7,659 nucleotides of DNA. Origin: Gammaproteobacteria bacterium. GTDB lineage: Bacteria > Pseudomonadota > Gammaproteobacteria > Xanthomonadales > Marinicellaceae. Numbering within the stretch: the stretch's first letter is position 1; the number at the start of each line of letters is the position of its first letter. The translations under genes and the position numbers were made by a program. Shown one piece after another: positions 1 through 5,265 of this stretch. The stretch lies in assembly GCA_030426705.1 (NCBI GenBank), contig JAUHXW010000133.1, positions 1 to 7,659 of the forward strand, in the 5' to 3' direction. The notes beneath the pieces are model-generated. The model searched no databases. It was given only the letters and a program-made list of their open reading frames with translations, and had not been told where the DNA came from.

Positions 1-378
1 AGCCGTATTATCAATAACGAGTGCCCCGCCAGGATCTCTATCGAATTTAAGAATTAAACTGCCAGTCTGATTGATGGTGTAGACCCATTGACCATTGGGG
101 TGAACAATGATGTCTCTGACAGAGTTAAATTTCAATCCTACATCTGCATCCGTAATGACCTCTAAATGAGTCAAATGACCATTTTCAGTGTTGTAATGAA
201 ATGACCGCAACTCATCATTAACCTCATTAACGATATACAAGGTTTGATCATTGGGTGATAAAGCCGCGTTACTTGAGTTAACTACAGTAATTTCAGGGAA
301 AGACTCAAACCCTTGAATATACTCAAGGTATGAATTGATGAAAAATTGACCTACAAAACCAAATAACAACAAAGACAT
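1..378 (-). CDS. Beta-propeller (lactonase/YVTN-like) protein, N-terminal part, runs off left edge
   Basis: An open frame of 126 codons without a stop reaches the left edge, so only the N-terminal part is visible. Two propeller-blade repeats can be read. The first has SPNDQTLYIVN followed by ELRSFHYNTENGHLTHLEVI. The second has VHPNGQWVYTIN followed by a strand ending in KFDRDPGGAL. The pattern 'SPdGk-lYv-n...v..f..d...G.L' is typical of lactonase/YVTN-type seven-bladed propellers, which are often periplasmic or extracellular; neither substrate nor enzyme activity can be inferred. The start is the ATG at 378-376. An in-frame TAG lies immediately upstream, and a GGGGAA ribosome-binding site (390-385) sits 6 nt away. 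The first 16 residues are hydrophobic but carry no Lys or Arg, so this is a poor classical signal peptide. It may be uncharged by chance, or the gene may be a 5'-truncated remnant. Confidence 0.75.
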   Translation of the reverse strand, partial: MSLLLFGFVGQFFINSYLEYIQGFESFPEITVVNSSNAALSPNDQTLYIVNEVNDELRSFHYNTENGHLTHLEVITDADVGLKFNSVRDIIVHPNGQWVYTINQTGSLILKFDRDPGGALVIDNTA

Positions 379-423
379 CTAAAATTCCCCAATGTTTAAC
401 CCTTAAGATTTTAGAACGATTAT

Positions 424-442
424 TATTGATCAGCAATCAATA
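424..442. promoter_or_regulatory. 7-bp inverted repeat, possible operator
   Basis: TATTGAT (424-430) and ATCAATA (436-442) are perfect inverted arms around the 5-base spacer CAGCA. The site lies 46-64 bases upstream of the leftward ATG, where a transcription factor controlling the propeller gene could bind. It resembles the FNR/CRP-family half-site TTGAT/ATCAA, but the spacer is 5 rather than 4 bases, so I do not assign it to FNR. AT-rich inverted repeats of this size can arise by chance. Confidence 0.25.
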
Positions 443-544
443 CAAAGAATAATTGCAGCATGAATGTAGCAAAACGGAACTGAAGAATCTCATCACATCA
501 ACACAGCAATCCTGAACAGAACAACCAGAAGCTTAAACCTTATT

Positions 545-609
545 GGACCGCCGGCGGCTCGCCGGCATTCTCTTAGCACTAAATGATGCCGGCAAGCTGC
601 CGGCGGTTC
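545..609. repeat. REP/BIME-like nested GC-rich palindrome
   Basis: Two compact hairpins lie in inverted orientation. The left unit pairs GCCGGCG (550-556) with CGCCGGC (560-566) around GCT. The right unit pairs GCCGGCA (588-594) with TGCCGGC (598-604) around AGC. The whole left arm (547-568) is also complementary to the right arm (586-607), with only two G-U-type differences in 22 positions, so a single long hairpin with a 17-base loop is possible. The loop holds a further small palindrome, TTAG-CA-CTAA (573-582). Each unit is preceded on its own 5' side by a related tetranucleotide (GGAC at 545-548; GAAC on the other strand). Paired inverted units with a short 5' tag are the layout of REP/BIME elements, which are mobilised by RAYT transposases. 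No U-tract follows, so this is not a standard terminator. Copy number elsewhere in the genome is unknown. Confidence 0.65.
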
Positions 610-648
610 GTCCCCTTTAAAAACACGAAGACTGACCAGATATACATC

Positions 649-678
649 TTGAGAACAATCAGCTAAAATTGCTATAAT
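649..678 (+). promoter_or_regulatory. Sigma70-type promoter of the Bax inhibitor-1 operon
   Basis: The -35 hexamer TTGAGA (649-654, five of six consensus bases) is followed by an 18-base spacer and a perfect TATAAT (673-678). The -10 carries an extended TGn motif (670-672). Transcription would start near 685, giving a leader of about 27 nt with the ribosome-binding site AGAGGA at 698-703. This is the strongest promoter visible in the window. Confidence 0.8.
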
Positions 679-711
679 GATTTTACAAACTTTACACAGA
701 GGAAATTACCC

Positions 712-1488
712 ATGAACTTTAATAACATGAAAACATCTAACCCGGCCATGGCCAAAATGGAACAAGCTTCCATGAGTCTTGGTCCTGTTGATGAGTTTAT
801 TGTTGATGACACACAACGCATGACGGTCAATGGCACGGTCAATAAAACCGGCATCCTGTTGGCCATTGTGATTGCAGTCAGTGCATTATCCTGGAACACC
901 ATTTTAACCAACCCCTCATTGGGCTACGGTTTGGCCATCACTGGCGTTATTGGCGCATTCATTGCCAGCTTAGTGGTTTCATTCAAACCCACCACAGCTC
1001 CGATAGGCGCACCTGTGGTTGCTGCCTTTGAAGGCCTGTTTGTTGGTGCCATTTCAGCGGTATTTGAAATGCGTTACCCTGGATTGGTGGTACAAGCCCT
1101 TGGCTTAACAGTGGCAGTGATGTTTTCTATGCTGTTTGCTTACCGCACCGGTCTAATTAAAGTCACTGGCACATTTAAAAAAGTCATGACCTTTGCCATC
1201 ATGGGCATCGGCGTATTCTATTTGGTCAGCTTTATCGCCAGCTTCTTCGGCGCAGCCCCCAGCTACTTCGAAATGGGCAACAACAGCCTGTTCAATATTG
1301 GTTTAAACCTGGTCATCGTAGCTGTGGCTTCATTAAGTCTGGTGTTGGACTTTGATTTTATTGAGCGTGCTTCAGAACAAAATACACCGAAATACATGGA
1401 ATGGTATGGTGCTTTTGGCTTGATGGTGACATTGGTGTGGTTGTACATCGAGTTATTGAGACTGTTGGCCAGATTCCAGGAAGAATAA
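712..1488 (+). CDS. Bax inhibitor-1/YccA family seven-helix membrane protein
   Basis: This is a 258-residue integral inner-membrane protein of the transmembrane Bax inhibitor motif family, in the longer bacterial subfamily (Pfam BaxI_1 type). A cytoplasmic N-terminus of about 45 residues ends in MTVNGTVNKTGILL, a hallmark of the subfamily. About seven hydrophobic segments follow, near residues 47-63, 71-91, 99-118, 126-144, 158-180, 193-212 and 230-250. Other family signatures are the EGLFVGAIS stretch (107-115), the aspartates D213 and D215 (DFDF) and the C-terminal WYGAFGLMVTLVWLYIELLR. In homologues, acidic residues near the last helices gate a pH-sensitive calcium leak; whether this protein conducts is inference. 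The E. coli relative YccA interacts with the FtsH protease. The start at 712 is supported by AGAGGA (698-703) 8 nt upstream; later Met codons at residues 6 and 13 lack such a site. It is the first gene of a three-gene operon. Confidence 0.93.
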   Translation: MNFNNMKTSNPAMAKMEQASMSLGPVDEFIVDDTQRMTVNGTVNKTGILLAIVIAVSALSWNTILTNPSLGYGLAITGVIGAFIASLVVSFKPTTAPIGAPVVAAFEGLFVGAISAVFEMRYPGLVVQALGLTVAVMFSMLFAYRTGLIKVTGTFKKVMTFAIMGIGVFYLVSFIASFFGAAPSYFEMGNNSLFNIGLNLVIVAVASLSLVLDFDFIERASEQNTPKYMEWYGAFGLMVTLVWLYIELLRLLARFQEE

Positions 1489-1495
1489 TCAAATC

Positions 1496-1978
1496 ATGAC
1501 TGTAGAAATCGTTCAAGTTGACTACAACAATCCACAACATGCACATCACATGATTGAGTTACTGGATTGTTACGCCACCGATCCCATGGGTGGTGGCGTG
1601 GCCTTGAGCGATTTCACTGCACAAAACCTGGTGCCAGAACTGGCCAAACGCAAAGATGCATTCAGCCTGATTGCTTATGTGGATGGACAGCCCGCTGGAT
1701 TGACTAATTGCTTTGAGGGCTTTTCCACTTTTGCTTGTAAACCCCTGGTCAACATCCATGATGTGGTGGTGGCAAGCGAGTACCGTCGCTTGGGCATCAG
1801 TCGCAAGATGTTTGATCGAGTGGAACAAATTGCCAAAGATCGTGGTTGTTGCAAATTAACGCTCGAGGTTTTGGAAGGTAACTCGATTGCCCAGTCTGCC
1901 TATGAGAAATATGGCTTCAGGCAATATCAACTGGACAAAAATAATGGCGCAGCCATGTTTTGGGAAAAGAAATTATGA
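1496..1978 (+). CDS. GNAT family N-acetyltransferase
   Basis: This 160-residue protein is a single-domain GCN5-related acetyltransferase, predicted to transfer an acetyl group from acetyl-CoA to an amine; the acceptor cannot be told. Strand beta4 and motif A occupy residues 87-115. The pyrophosphate-binding loop is YRRLGIS (96-102), a variant of Q/R-x-x-G-x-G/A with Ser at the last position. Motif B follows at 120-142: KLTLEVLEGN, then a helix ending in the classic AYEKYGF. The N-terminal helices (15-55) and the PMGGG stretch near residue 30 probably shape the acceptor site. The gene starts 7 nt after the Bax inhibitor stop. Its ribosome-binding site (AGGAAG, overlapping the end of the upstream gene) is about 14 nt away, so translational coupling is likely. 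The ATGA at its end is shared with the next gene. No signal peptide is seen, so it is cytoplasmic. Confidence 0.93.
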   Translation: MTVEIVQVDYNNPQHAHHMIELLDCYATDPMGGGVALSDFTAQNLVPELAKRKDAFSLIAYVDGQPAGLTNCFEGFSTFACKPLVNIHDVVVASEYRRLGISRKMFDRVEQIAKDRGCCKLTLEVLEGNSIAQSAYEKYGFRQYQLDKNNGAAMFWEKKL

Positions 1979-2541
1979 AAAATTTTTGGATGGTTTTGTT
2001 GGCCATGTTCACTTTGGCTTGCCAAAATCAAAACGCAGAAACCATAGCTGAAAAGGCTGAAACCAAACCCATGGCCTGTACCAAAGACATTAAAATTTGT
2101 GATGATGGCCAAAAAGTCGGTCGTGACATCAATAACCAATGCGAATTTTTCGACTGCCCGCCTCCCTTAAATCAAGGCGAATGTAAAAACGAAATGAAAC
2201 AATGCAAGGACGGCACTTTTGTTTATCCCAATCCAGACAACCAATGCGCTTTTGACCTTTGTCCAGAAGAAAAATCTGCTGAGGACACTGTCAGCCAGCC
2301 TGTTGCCAAACCATGTACCAAGGACCTAAAAATTTGTGAAAATGGTCGCTCTGTAGGCAGAGATGCCTACAACAACTGTGAGTTTTTTCCTTGTGAACCG
2401 AAAAAAATTGAAGAGCCTGTCATGTGCACTCAGGATGTCAAACAATGTCCTGATGGCAGTTATGTTGGACGTGATTCAAATAAGGGTTGTGCATTTAAAC
2501 TTTGCCCAGACGGCAAACCGCCTGGTAACCCGATCGAGTAA
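1975..2541 (+). CDS. Lipoprotein with four C-x6-C-x13-C-x4-C repeats
   Basis: I do not know a named function for this 188-residue protein. Residues 1-15 form a short lipoprotein signal peptide ending in FTLAC, so Cys16 should be lipidated after export. The lipobox has Thr rather than Leu at -3, which is tolerated but not ideal. A linker of about 18 residues follows, then four tandem units with cysteines at 35/42/56/61, 70/77/91/96, 114/121/135/140 and 151/158/172/177. The consensus is C-T-x-D-x-K-x-C-x-D-G-x-x-V-G-R-D-x-x-N-x-C-x-F-x-x-C; unit 2 is the most divergent and lacks VGRD. Such cysteine-rich units recur in uncharacterised bacterial surface proteins. Two disulfides per unit are likely, and metal binding is an alternative. 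The ATG at 1975 overlaps the upstream TGA (ATGA). An in-frame TTG at 1960 exists, but it would put charged residues before the signal peptide. The frame ends in Pro/Gly-rich residues. Confidence 0.85.
   Translation: MKNFWMVLLAMFTLACQNQNAETIAEKAETKPMACTKDIKICDDGQKVGRDINNQCEFFDCPPPLNQGECKNEMKQCKDGTFVYPNPDNQCAFDLCPEEKSAEDTVSQPVAKPCTKDLKICENGRSVGRDAYNNCEFFPCEPKKIEEPVMCTQDVKQCPDGSYVGRDSNKGCAFKLCPDGKPPGNPIE
2077..2505 (+). repeat. Four-copy cysteine-repeat coding array
   Basis: Four coding repeats of 81 bases each span 2077-2157, 2182-2262, 2314-2394 and 2425-2505, with unequal spacers of 24, 51 and 30 bases. Every copy keeps the same cysteine spacing exactly, while the DNA has diverged. This points to old duplications held by selection on the fold rather than a recent slippage array. 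Copies 1 and 3 are closest (both have C-T-K-D-[IL]-K-I-C and C-E-F-F). Copies 2 and 4 share K-Q-C and C-A-F. This hints at duplication of a two-unit block. Confidence 0.85.
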
Positions 2542-2597
2542 AAAAATTGTCAACCCTAATAAGTCCATCCTGGAATTTTTCAGGGGCGACTATTTAT

Positions 2598-3653
2598 CTA
2601 AGGCAAAGCCCGCCAGGTAGCCAGATCTTCTAATTGACCATTTTCAAACGCCAGTTTTTTCAAGTCAGCCACATTGATGATGATTGAAGGCTCAATATCA
2701 TAACGATCGGTCACTTGTTTCAGTCTTTGCTTCATTTCACTTAATCGATTGCCTTGCTGGCTGCTCAAGCGGATTTGAGCCGGCTTTTGTTGTAGCAAAA
2801 CCTCATCGTCAGTAAACATCGCCTTTAACAAGTCTCGGCCATGATGTTTAACAAAGTTCGGATGCAAACCCAAATGAAACAGGTCACTGAAATTCCTGAC
2901 TTTACGAACGATTGACACAATTTCTGGTGGTTTGAGGATCCAATTACGTGGTTTGTTGCGTTGTTTCGCTATGACATCACGCCAGTTGAGAATCAACCAC
3001 AACTTATCCGCATCTTTGTCTTTCAACCTTTCAGCTTTGACCAGTTTCTGATACAGCTTTTCATTGTGGCGATCGGTATCAATATTATCTAACATCTGCT
3101 GCATCAGCACATTGAACAATGGTGTTAAGCCTCGCGACTCTACCTTTTTAGCCAAAATGTCCTTGAATTCTTCCAGATAAACAATGTCCTCTATGGCATA
3201 TTTGATTTGCTCATCACTCAAAGGCCTGGCCAGCCAATCGGAACGACTCATGGCTTTATCCAATTCAACGTCCATCAATTCCTGTACCAGATTCAAATAT
3301 GAAGTGTGTAAAGAATAGCCAGCCAGAGCCGCAGCCACCTGGGTATCAAATACCCGCTTGGGTTTTTGTCCAGTCACCTGATGCCAAAGTTCCAAATCCT
3401 CAGATCCTGAATGCAATACCAGTCCTTGAATTGGCTTCATGACCATTTCAGCAATGGCAGGAATAGCGATATCAACCAAATAAAACTGTTCATCACATTT
3501 GATTTGTAACACCGCTGGATTCAGATAAAAAGTACGGCTGCGCTCAAATTCTGTGTCAATGGCATAATCGACCGAATCATCCAATTGCTCAACCAAATTT
3601 ATTGCATCATCAGTGTCATCAATCCAGGTAAAGTTTGCTAAAATCTCAGTCAT
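2598..3653 (-). CDS. rnd: Ribonuclease D
   Basis: RNase D is a 3'-5' exoribonuclease that trims tRNA precursors and other small RNAs in the cytoplasm, using two metal ions. This 351-residue copy has all DEDDy residues: D33 and E35 in DTEFERSRTFY, D86 in HSGSEDLELW, and Y152 plus D156 in YAIEDIVYL. The family signature SRSDWLARPLS is at 136-146. The first HRDC domain spans roughly 213-280, with the typical NKPRNWIL at 233-240. A second helical HRDC-like domain covers about 295-350. Length is near the family norm. I chose the ATG at 3653 because family members begin with a short lead-in to the first strand (here FTWIDDTDDA). An in-frame ATG at 3689 would add 12 residues, and an AAGGA site lies about 11-12 nt upstream of 3653. 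The gene converges with the cysteine-repeat lipoprotein (56-base gap) and starts head to head with the nucleotidase. Confidence 0.95.
   Translation of the reverse strand: MTEILANFTWIDDTDDAINLVEQLDDSVDYAIDTEFERSRTFYLNPAVLQIKCDEQFYLVDIAIPAIAEMVMKPIQGLVLHSGSEDLELWHQVTGQKPKRVFDTQVAAALAGYSLHTSYLNLVQELMDVELDKAMSRSDWLARPLSDEQIKYAIEDIVYLEEFKDILAKKVESRGLTPLFNVLMQQMLDNIDTDRHNEKLYQKLVKAERLKDKDADKLWLILNWRDVIAKQRNKPRNWILKPPEIVSIVRKVRNFSDLFHLGLHPNFVKHHGRDLLKAMFTDDEVLLQQKPAQIRLSSQQGNRLSEMKQRLKQVTDRYDIEPSIIINVADLKKLAFENGQLEDLATWRALP
3636..3644 (+). promoter_or_regulatory. Possible extended -10 for the nucleotidase operon, inside rnd
   Basis: TGCTAAAAT (3636-3644) is an extended -10 with the same TGC-prefixed layout as the strong promoter at 670-678. 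The predicted start of transcription, about seven bases on, falls at 3651, next to the ATG at 3652. The transcript would then be leaderless or nearly so, which fits the lack of a good Shine-Dalgarno before 3652. The -35 region is poor (TCATCA at 3616-3621), so this is a tentative call. Confidence 0.3.
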
Positions 3654-3654
3654 G
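3651..3654. other. Overlapping divergent start codons (CATG)
   Basis: The minus-strand ATG of rnd (3653-3651) and the plus-strand ATG of the nucleotidase (3652-3654) share two bases of one CATG. Both starts are backed by protein features: the RNase D N-terminal strand on one side and a signal peptide beginning MKNR on the other. Each gene's promoter and translation signals must therefore lie in the other gene's first codons. Confidence 0.7.
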
Positions 3655-5265
3655 AAAAACCGTATCCTTATATTACTCTCAGTACTCATTGTATGTTCTG
3701 CCTGTCAACATGCAACCAAAAATAACAACACCCAGCCGAACAACGAACAAAAGCTGGCCATCATATCCATCAATGACGTGTATCGCATTGCCGGTATTGA
3801 CAATGGACAAACAGGCGGTTTGGCCAGGGTTCGCGAGCTCAGGAAACAAATTGAAACTCAATATGAACATGTTTTGTTTTTACATGCTGGTGATTTTTTA
3901 CATCCTTCATTCATCAGCAAGCAAGACAATGGCATGGCCATGGTCAAAACCATGAATGCACTTGATGGTGCCTTGCTGCAATTTGATGACCGCATGTTGG
4001 TCACTTGGGGAAATCATGAATTTGATAAAGATGGCAACAAACACGTCCCTTTGATGAATGAATTATTGGCACAATCTGAGTTCACCTGGTTAGGCAGCAA
4101 CATCAGCTGGCAATCAGATTCAATACAATCTGACAAAATGCGCAGGCATGTCATCATGAATTTCGGCGACATCAAAGTGGGTGTATTCTCTTATACCACT
4201 GACATGGCTCATCCCGAATACATAGAAAGTTTTGCTGATTTCAAGTCAACTGCTGAGCAATATGTGCCGCTACTGCGGGAGCAAGGTGCAGATTTGATCA
4301 TCGGTCTGACACACCAGTGGTTGCAAGATGACCTTGCCATGATGCAATTGCCAGAAGCAAGCAGACCAGACATCATATTTGGTGGTCATGAACATTATGT
4401 ACAAACGGAACAAGTAAATGGGAATTGGGTTCTGAAAGCCGACGCCGATGCAGCCTCTGCGATCGTTGCTGAGGTTACTTTCGATGGTAATGGTCATCAT
4501 GTGATGCCACAGGTCATTCAATTGGATGAATCTTTTAATCAAGATTCAGCCACCCTTTCATTGGTTCGACAGCTTTCAAGCAATATTGACCAGAATTACT
4601 GTAAAAAACTCAACCAATCTGGCGATTGCTTGTCCAAAGTTTTGGGCTACACAAACAGTAAATTAATGGCTGAAGAAACTGAGATCAGGCGCTTTGAAAC
4701 CAACCTGGGTAACACCCTGGCCGACATGGTACTGGAAAAATTTCAAACTTGTGATGTAGACGTTGTGTTTTTGAATTCTGGCTCTATTCGTTTGAACCAA
4801 AACATCCCTGCGGGTAGTGGTATTACGGTAAAACATCTGGAAGAAATGTTTCCCTACCCGAGTGATTTGCGGGTGATTGAGTTCGAGCGTGACTTGTTGA
4901 ATGAGGTGTTGGCTCACAGCATTTCAAGCTGGACAGCCAATGGCCACTGGTTACAAATTGCCGGATTTGTATTTATTCACGACCCGGAGAAGCAACAATT
5001 TTCACATGTACATTTGAAACATGAGAAGGAAGACAGCAGCCATGAGCAGCAAACCATAAGGGCCGTGCTGCCTTATTATCTGATCTCTGACCACACCGAT
5101 CACGATGGTTACATCATGCTGAATGAAGACATGCAAGTGGACTGTGAACACAACGGTGCTCAAGTCAAAACCATGTTCCGTGAAAAACTAGAATCCCAAA
5201 CAGAGCCTTTGACAACTCAGCGGGATTTCAGAATCTGTAACACCGTTCGGGACCAATGTCTCTGA
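3652..5265 (+). CDS. 5'-nucleotidase/UshA-like metallophosphatase, probable lipoprotein
   Basis: This 537-residue exported phosphoesterase would hydrolyse nucleotides or related phosphate esters in the periplasm or at the cell surface. Residues 1-17 form a signal peptide (MKNRILILLSVLIVCSAC) and Cys18 is a likely lipid site, although Cys at -3 makes the lipobox atypical. The metallophosphatase domain (about 35-290) shows D42 in NDVY, D81 in HAGDFLHPS, N121/H122 in GNHEFD, H221 in GLTHQW and H246/H248 in GGHEHY. The usual DxH is DxY here, as in one branch of the family. The C-terminal 5'-nucleotidase domain (about 325-520) has ETNLGNTLADMV, the substrate-binding NSGSIR (375-380), FPYPSDL and DHDGY. 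Cysteines at 317/326 and 529/536 may form disulfides. The ATG at 3652 starts the signal peptide; an in-frame GTG at 3613 would place a charged stretch before it. It leads a three-gene set, and the next gene overlaps its last 10 bases. Confidence 0.9.
   Translation: MKNRILILLSVLIVCSACQHATKNNNTQPNNEQKLAIISINDVYRIAGIDNGQTGGLARVRELRKQIETQYEHVLFLHAGDFLHPSFISKQDNGMAMVKTMNALDGALLQFDDRMLVTWGNHEFDKDGNKHVPLMNELLAQSEFTWLGSNISWQSDSIQSDKMRRHVIMNFGDIKVGVFSYTTDMAHPEYIESFADFKSTAEQYVPLLREQGADLIIGLTHQWLQDDLAMMQLPEASRPDIIFGGHEHYVQTEQVNGNWVLKADADAASAIVAEVTFDGNGHHVMPQVIQLDESFNQDSATLSLVRQLSSNIDQNYCKKLNQSGDCLSKVLGYTNSKLMAEETEIRRFETNLGNTLADMVLEKFQTCDVDVVFLNSGSIRLNQNIPAGSGITVKHLEEMFPYPSDLRVIEFERDLLNEVLAHSISSWTANGHWLQIAGFVFIHDPEKQQFSHVHLKHEKEDSSHEQQTIRAVLPYYLISDHTDHDGYIMLNEDMQVDCEHNGAQVKTMFREKLESQTEPLTTQRDFRICNTVRDQCL

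Larger units (their letters stand above)
379..711. other. Divergent intergenic region with no gene
   Basis: This 333-base stretch separates the leftward propeller gene from the rightward Bax inhibitor-1 operon. I find no credible coding sequence; the few ATG frames end within about a dozen codons. It contains the ribosome-binding site of the leftward gene (385-390), an AT-rich inverted repeat at 424-442, a GC-rich double palindrome at 545-609 and the rightward promoter at 649-678. Bases 443-544 and 610-648 show nothing I can name. Confidence 0.8.

Noticed and set aside
424..442. FNR binding site
   Set aside because: The half-sites match TTGAT and ATCAA, but the spacer is 5 bases where FNR requires 4.
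545..609. Rho-independent terminator
   Set aside because: The stem is strong, but no T-run follows on either strand, and no gene end points into it: both flanking genes start on either side.
1960..1974. TTG start for the cysteine-repeat lipoprotein
   Set aside because: It would add MGKEI before an otherwise normal signal peptide; the ATG at 1975 gives the usual ATGA overlap with the upstream stop.
2568..2585. Bidirectional terminator between the cysteine-repeat lipoprotein and rnd
   Set aside because: The stem is only 4-5 bp (CCTG/CAGG) with an 8-base loop, and no U-tract follows on either strand.
2363..2620. Plus-strand open frame of 85 codons overlapping the lipoprotein end
   Set aside because: It is a shifted frame of the cysteine-repeat gene; all repeat cysteines are lost and nothing recognisable is encoded.
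3613..3651. GTG start for the nucleotidase
   Set aside because: It would place 13 extra residues before a good signal peptide starting MKNR, with no ribosome-binding site in support.
3654..3689. Twelve-residue N-terminal extension of RNase D from the ATG at 3689
   Set aside because: Family members start close to the first strand, the extension has no conserved feature, and the ATG at 3653 has a ribosome-binding site. It cannot be fully excluded.
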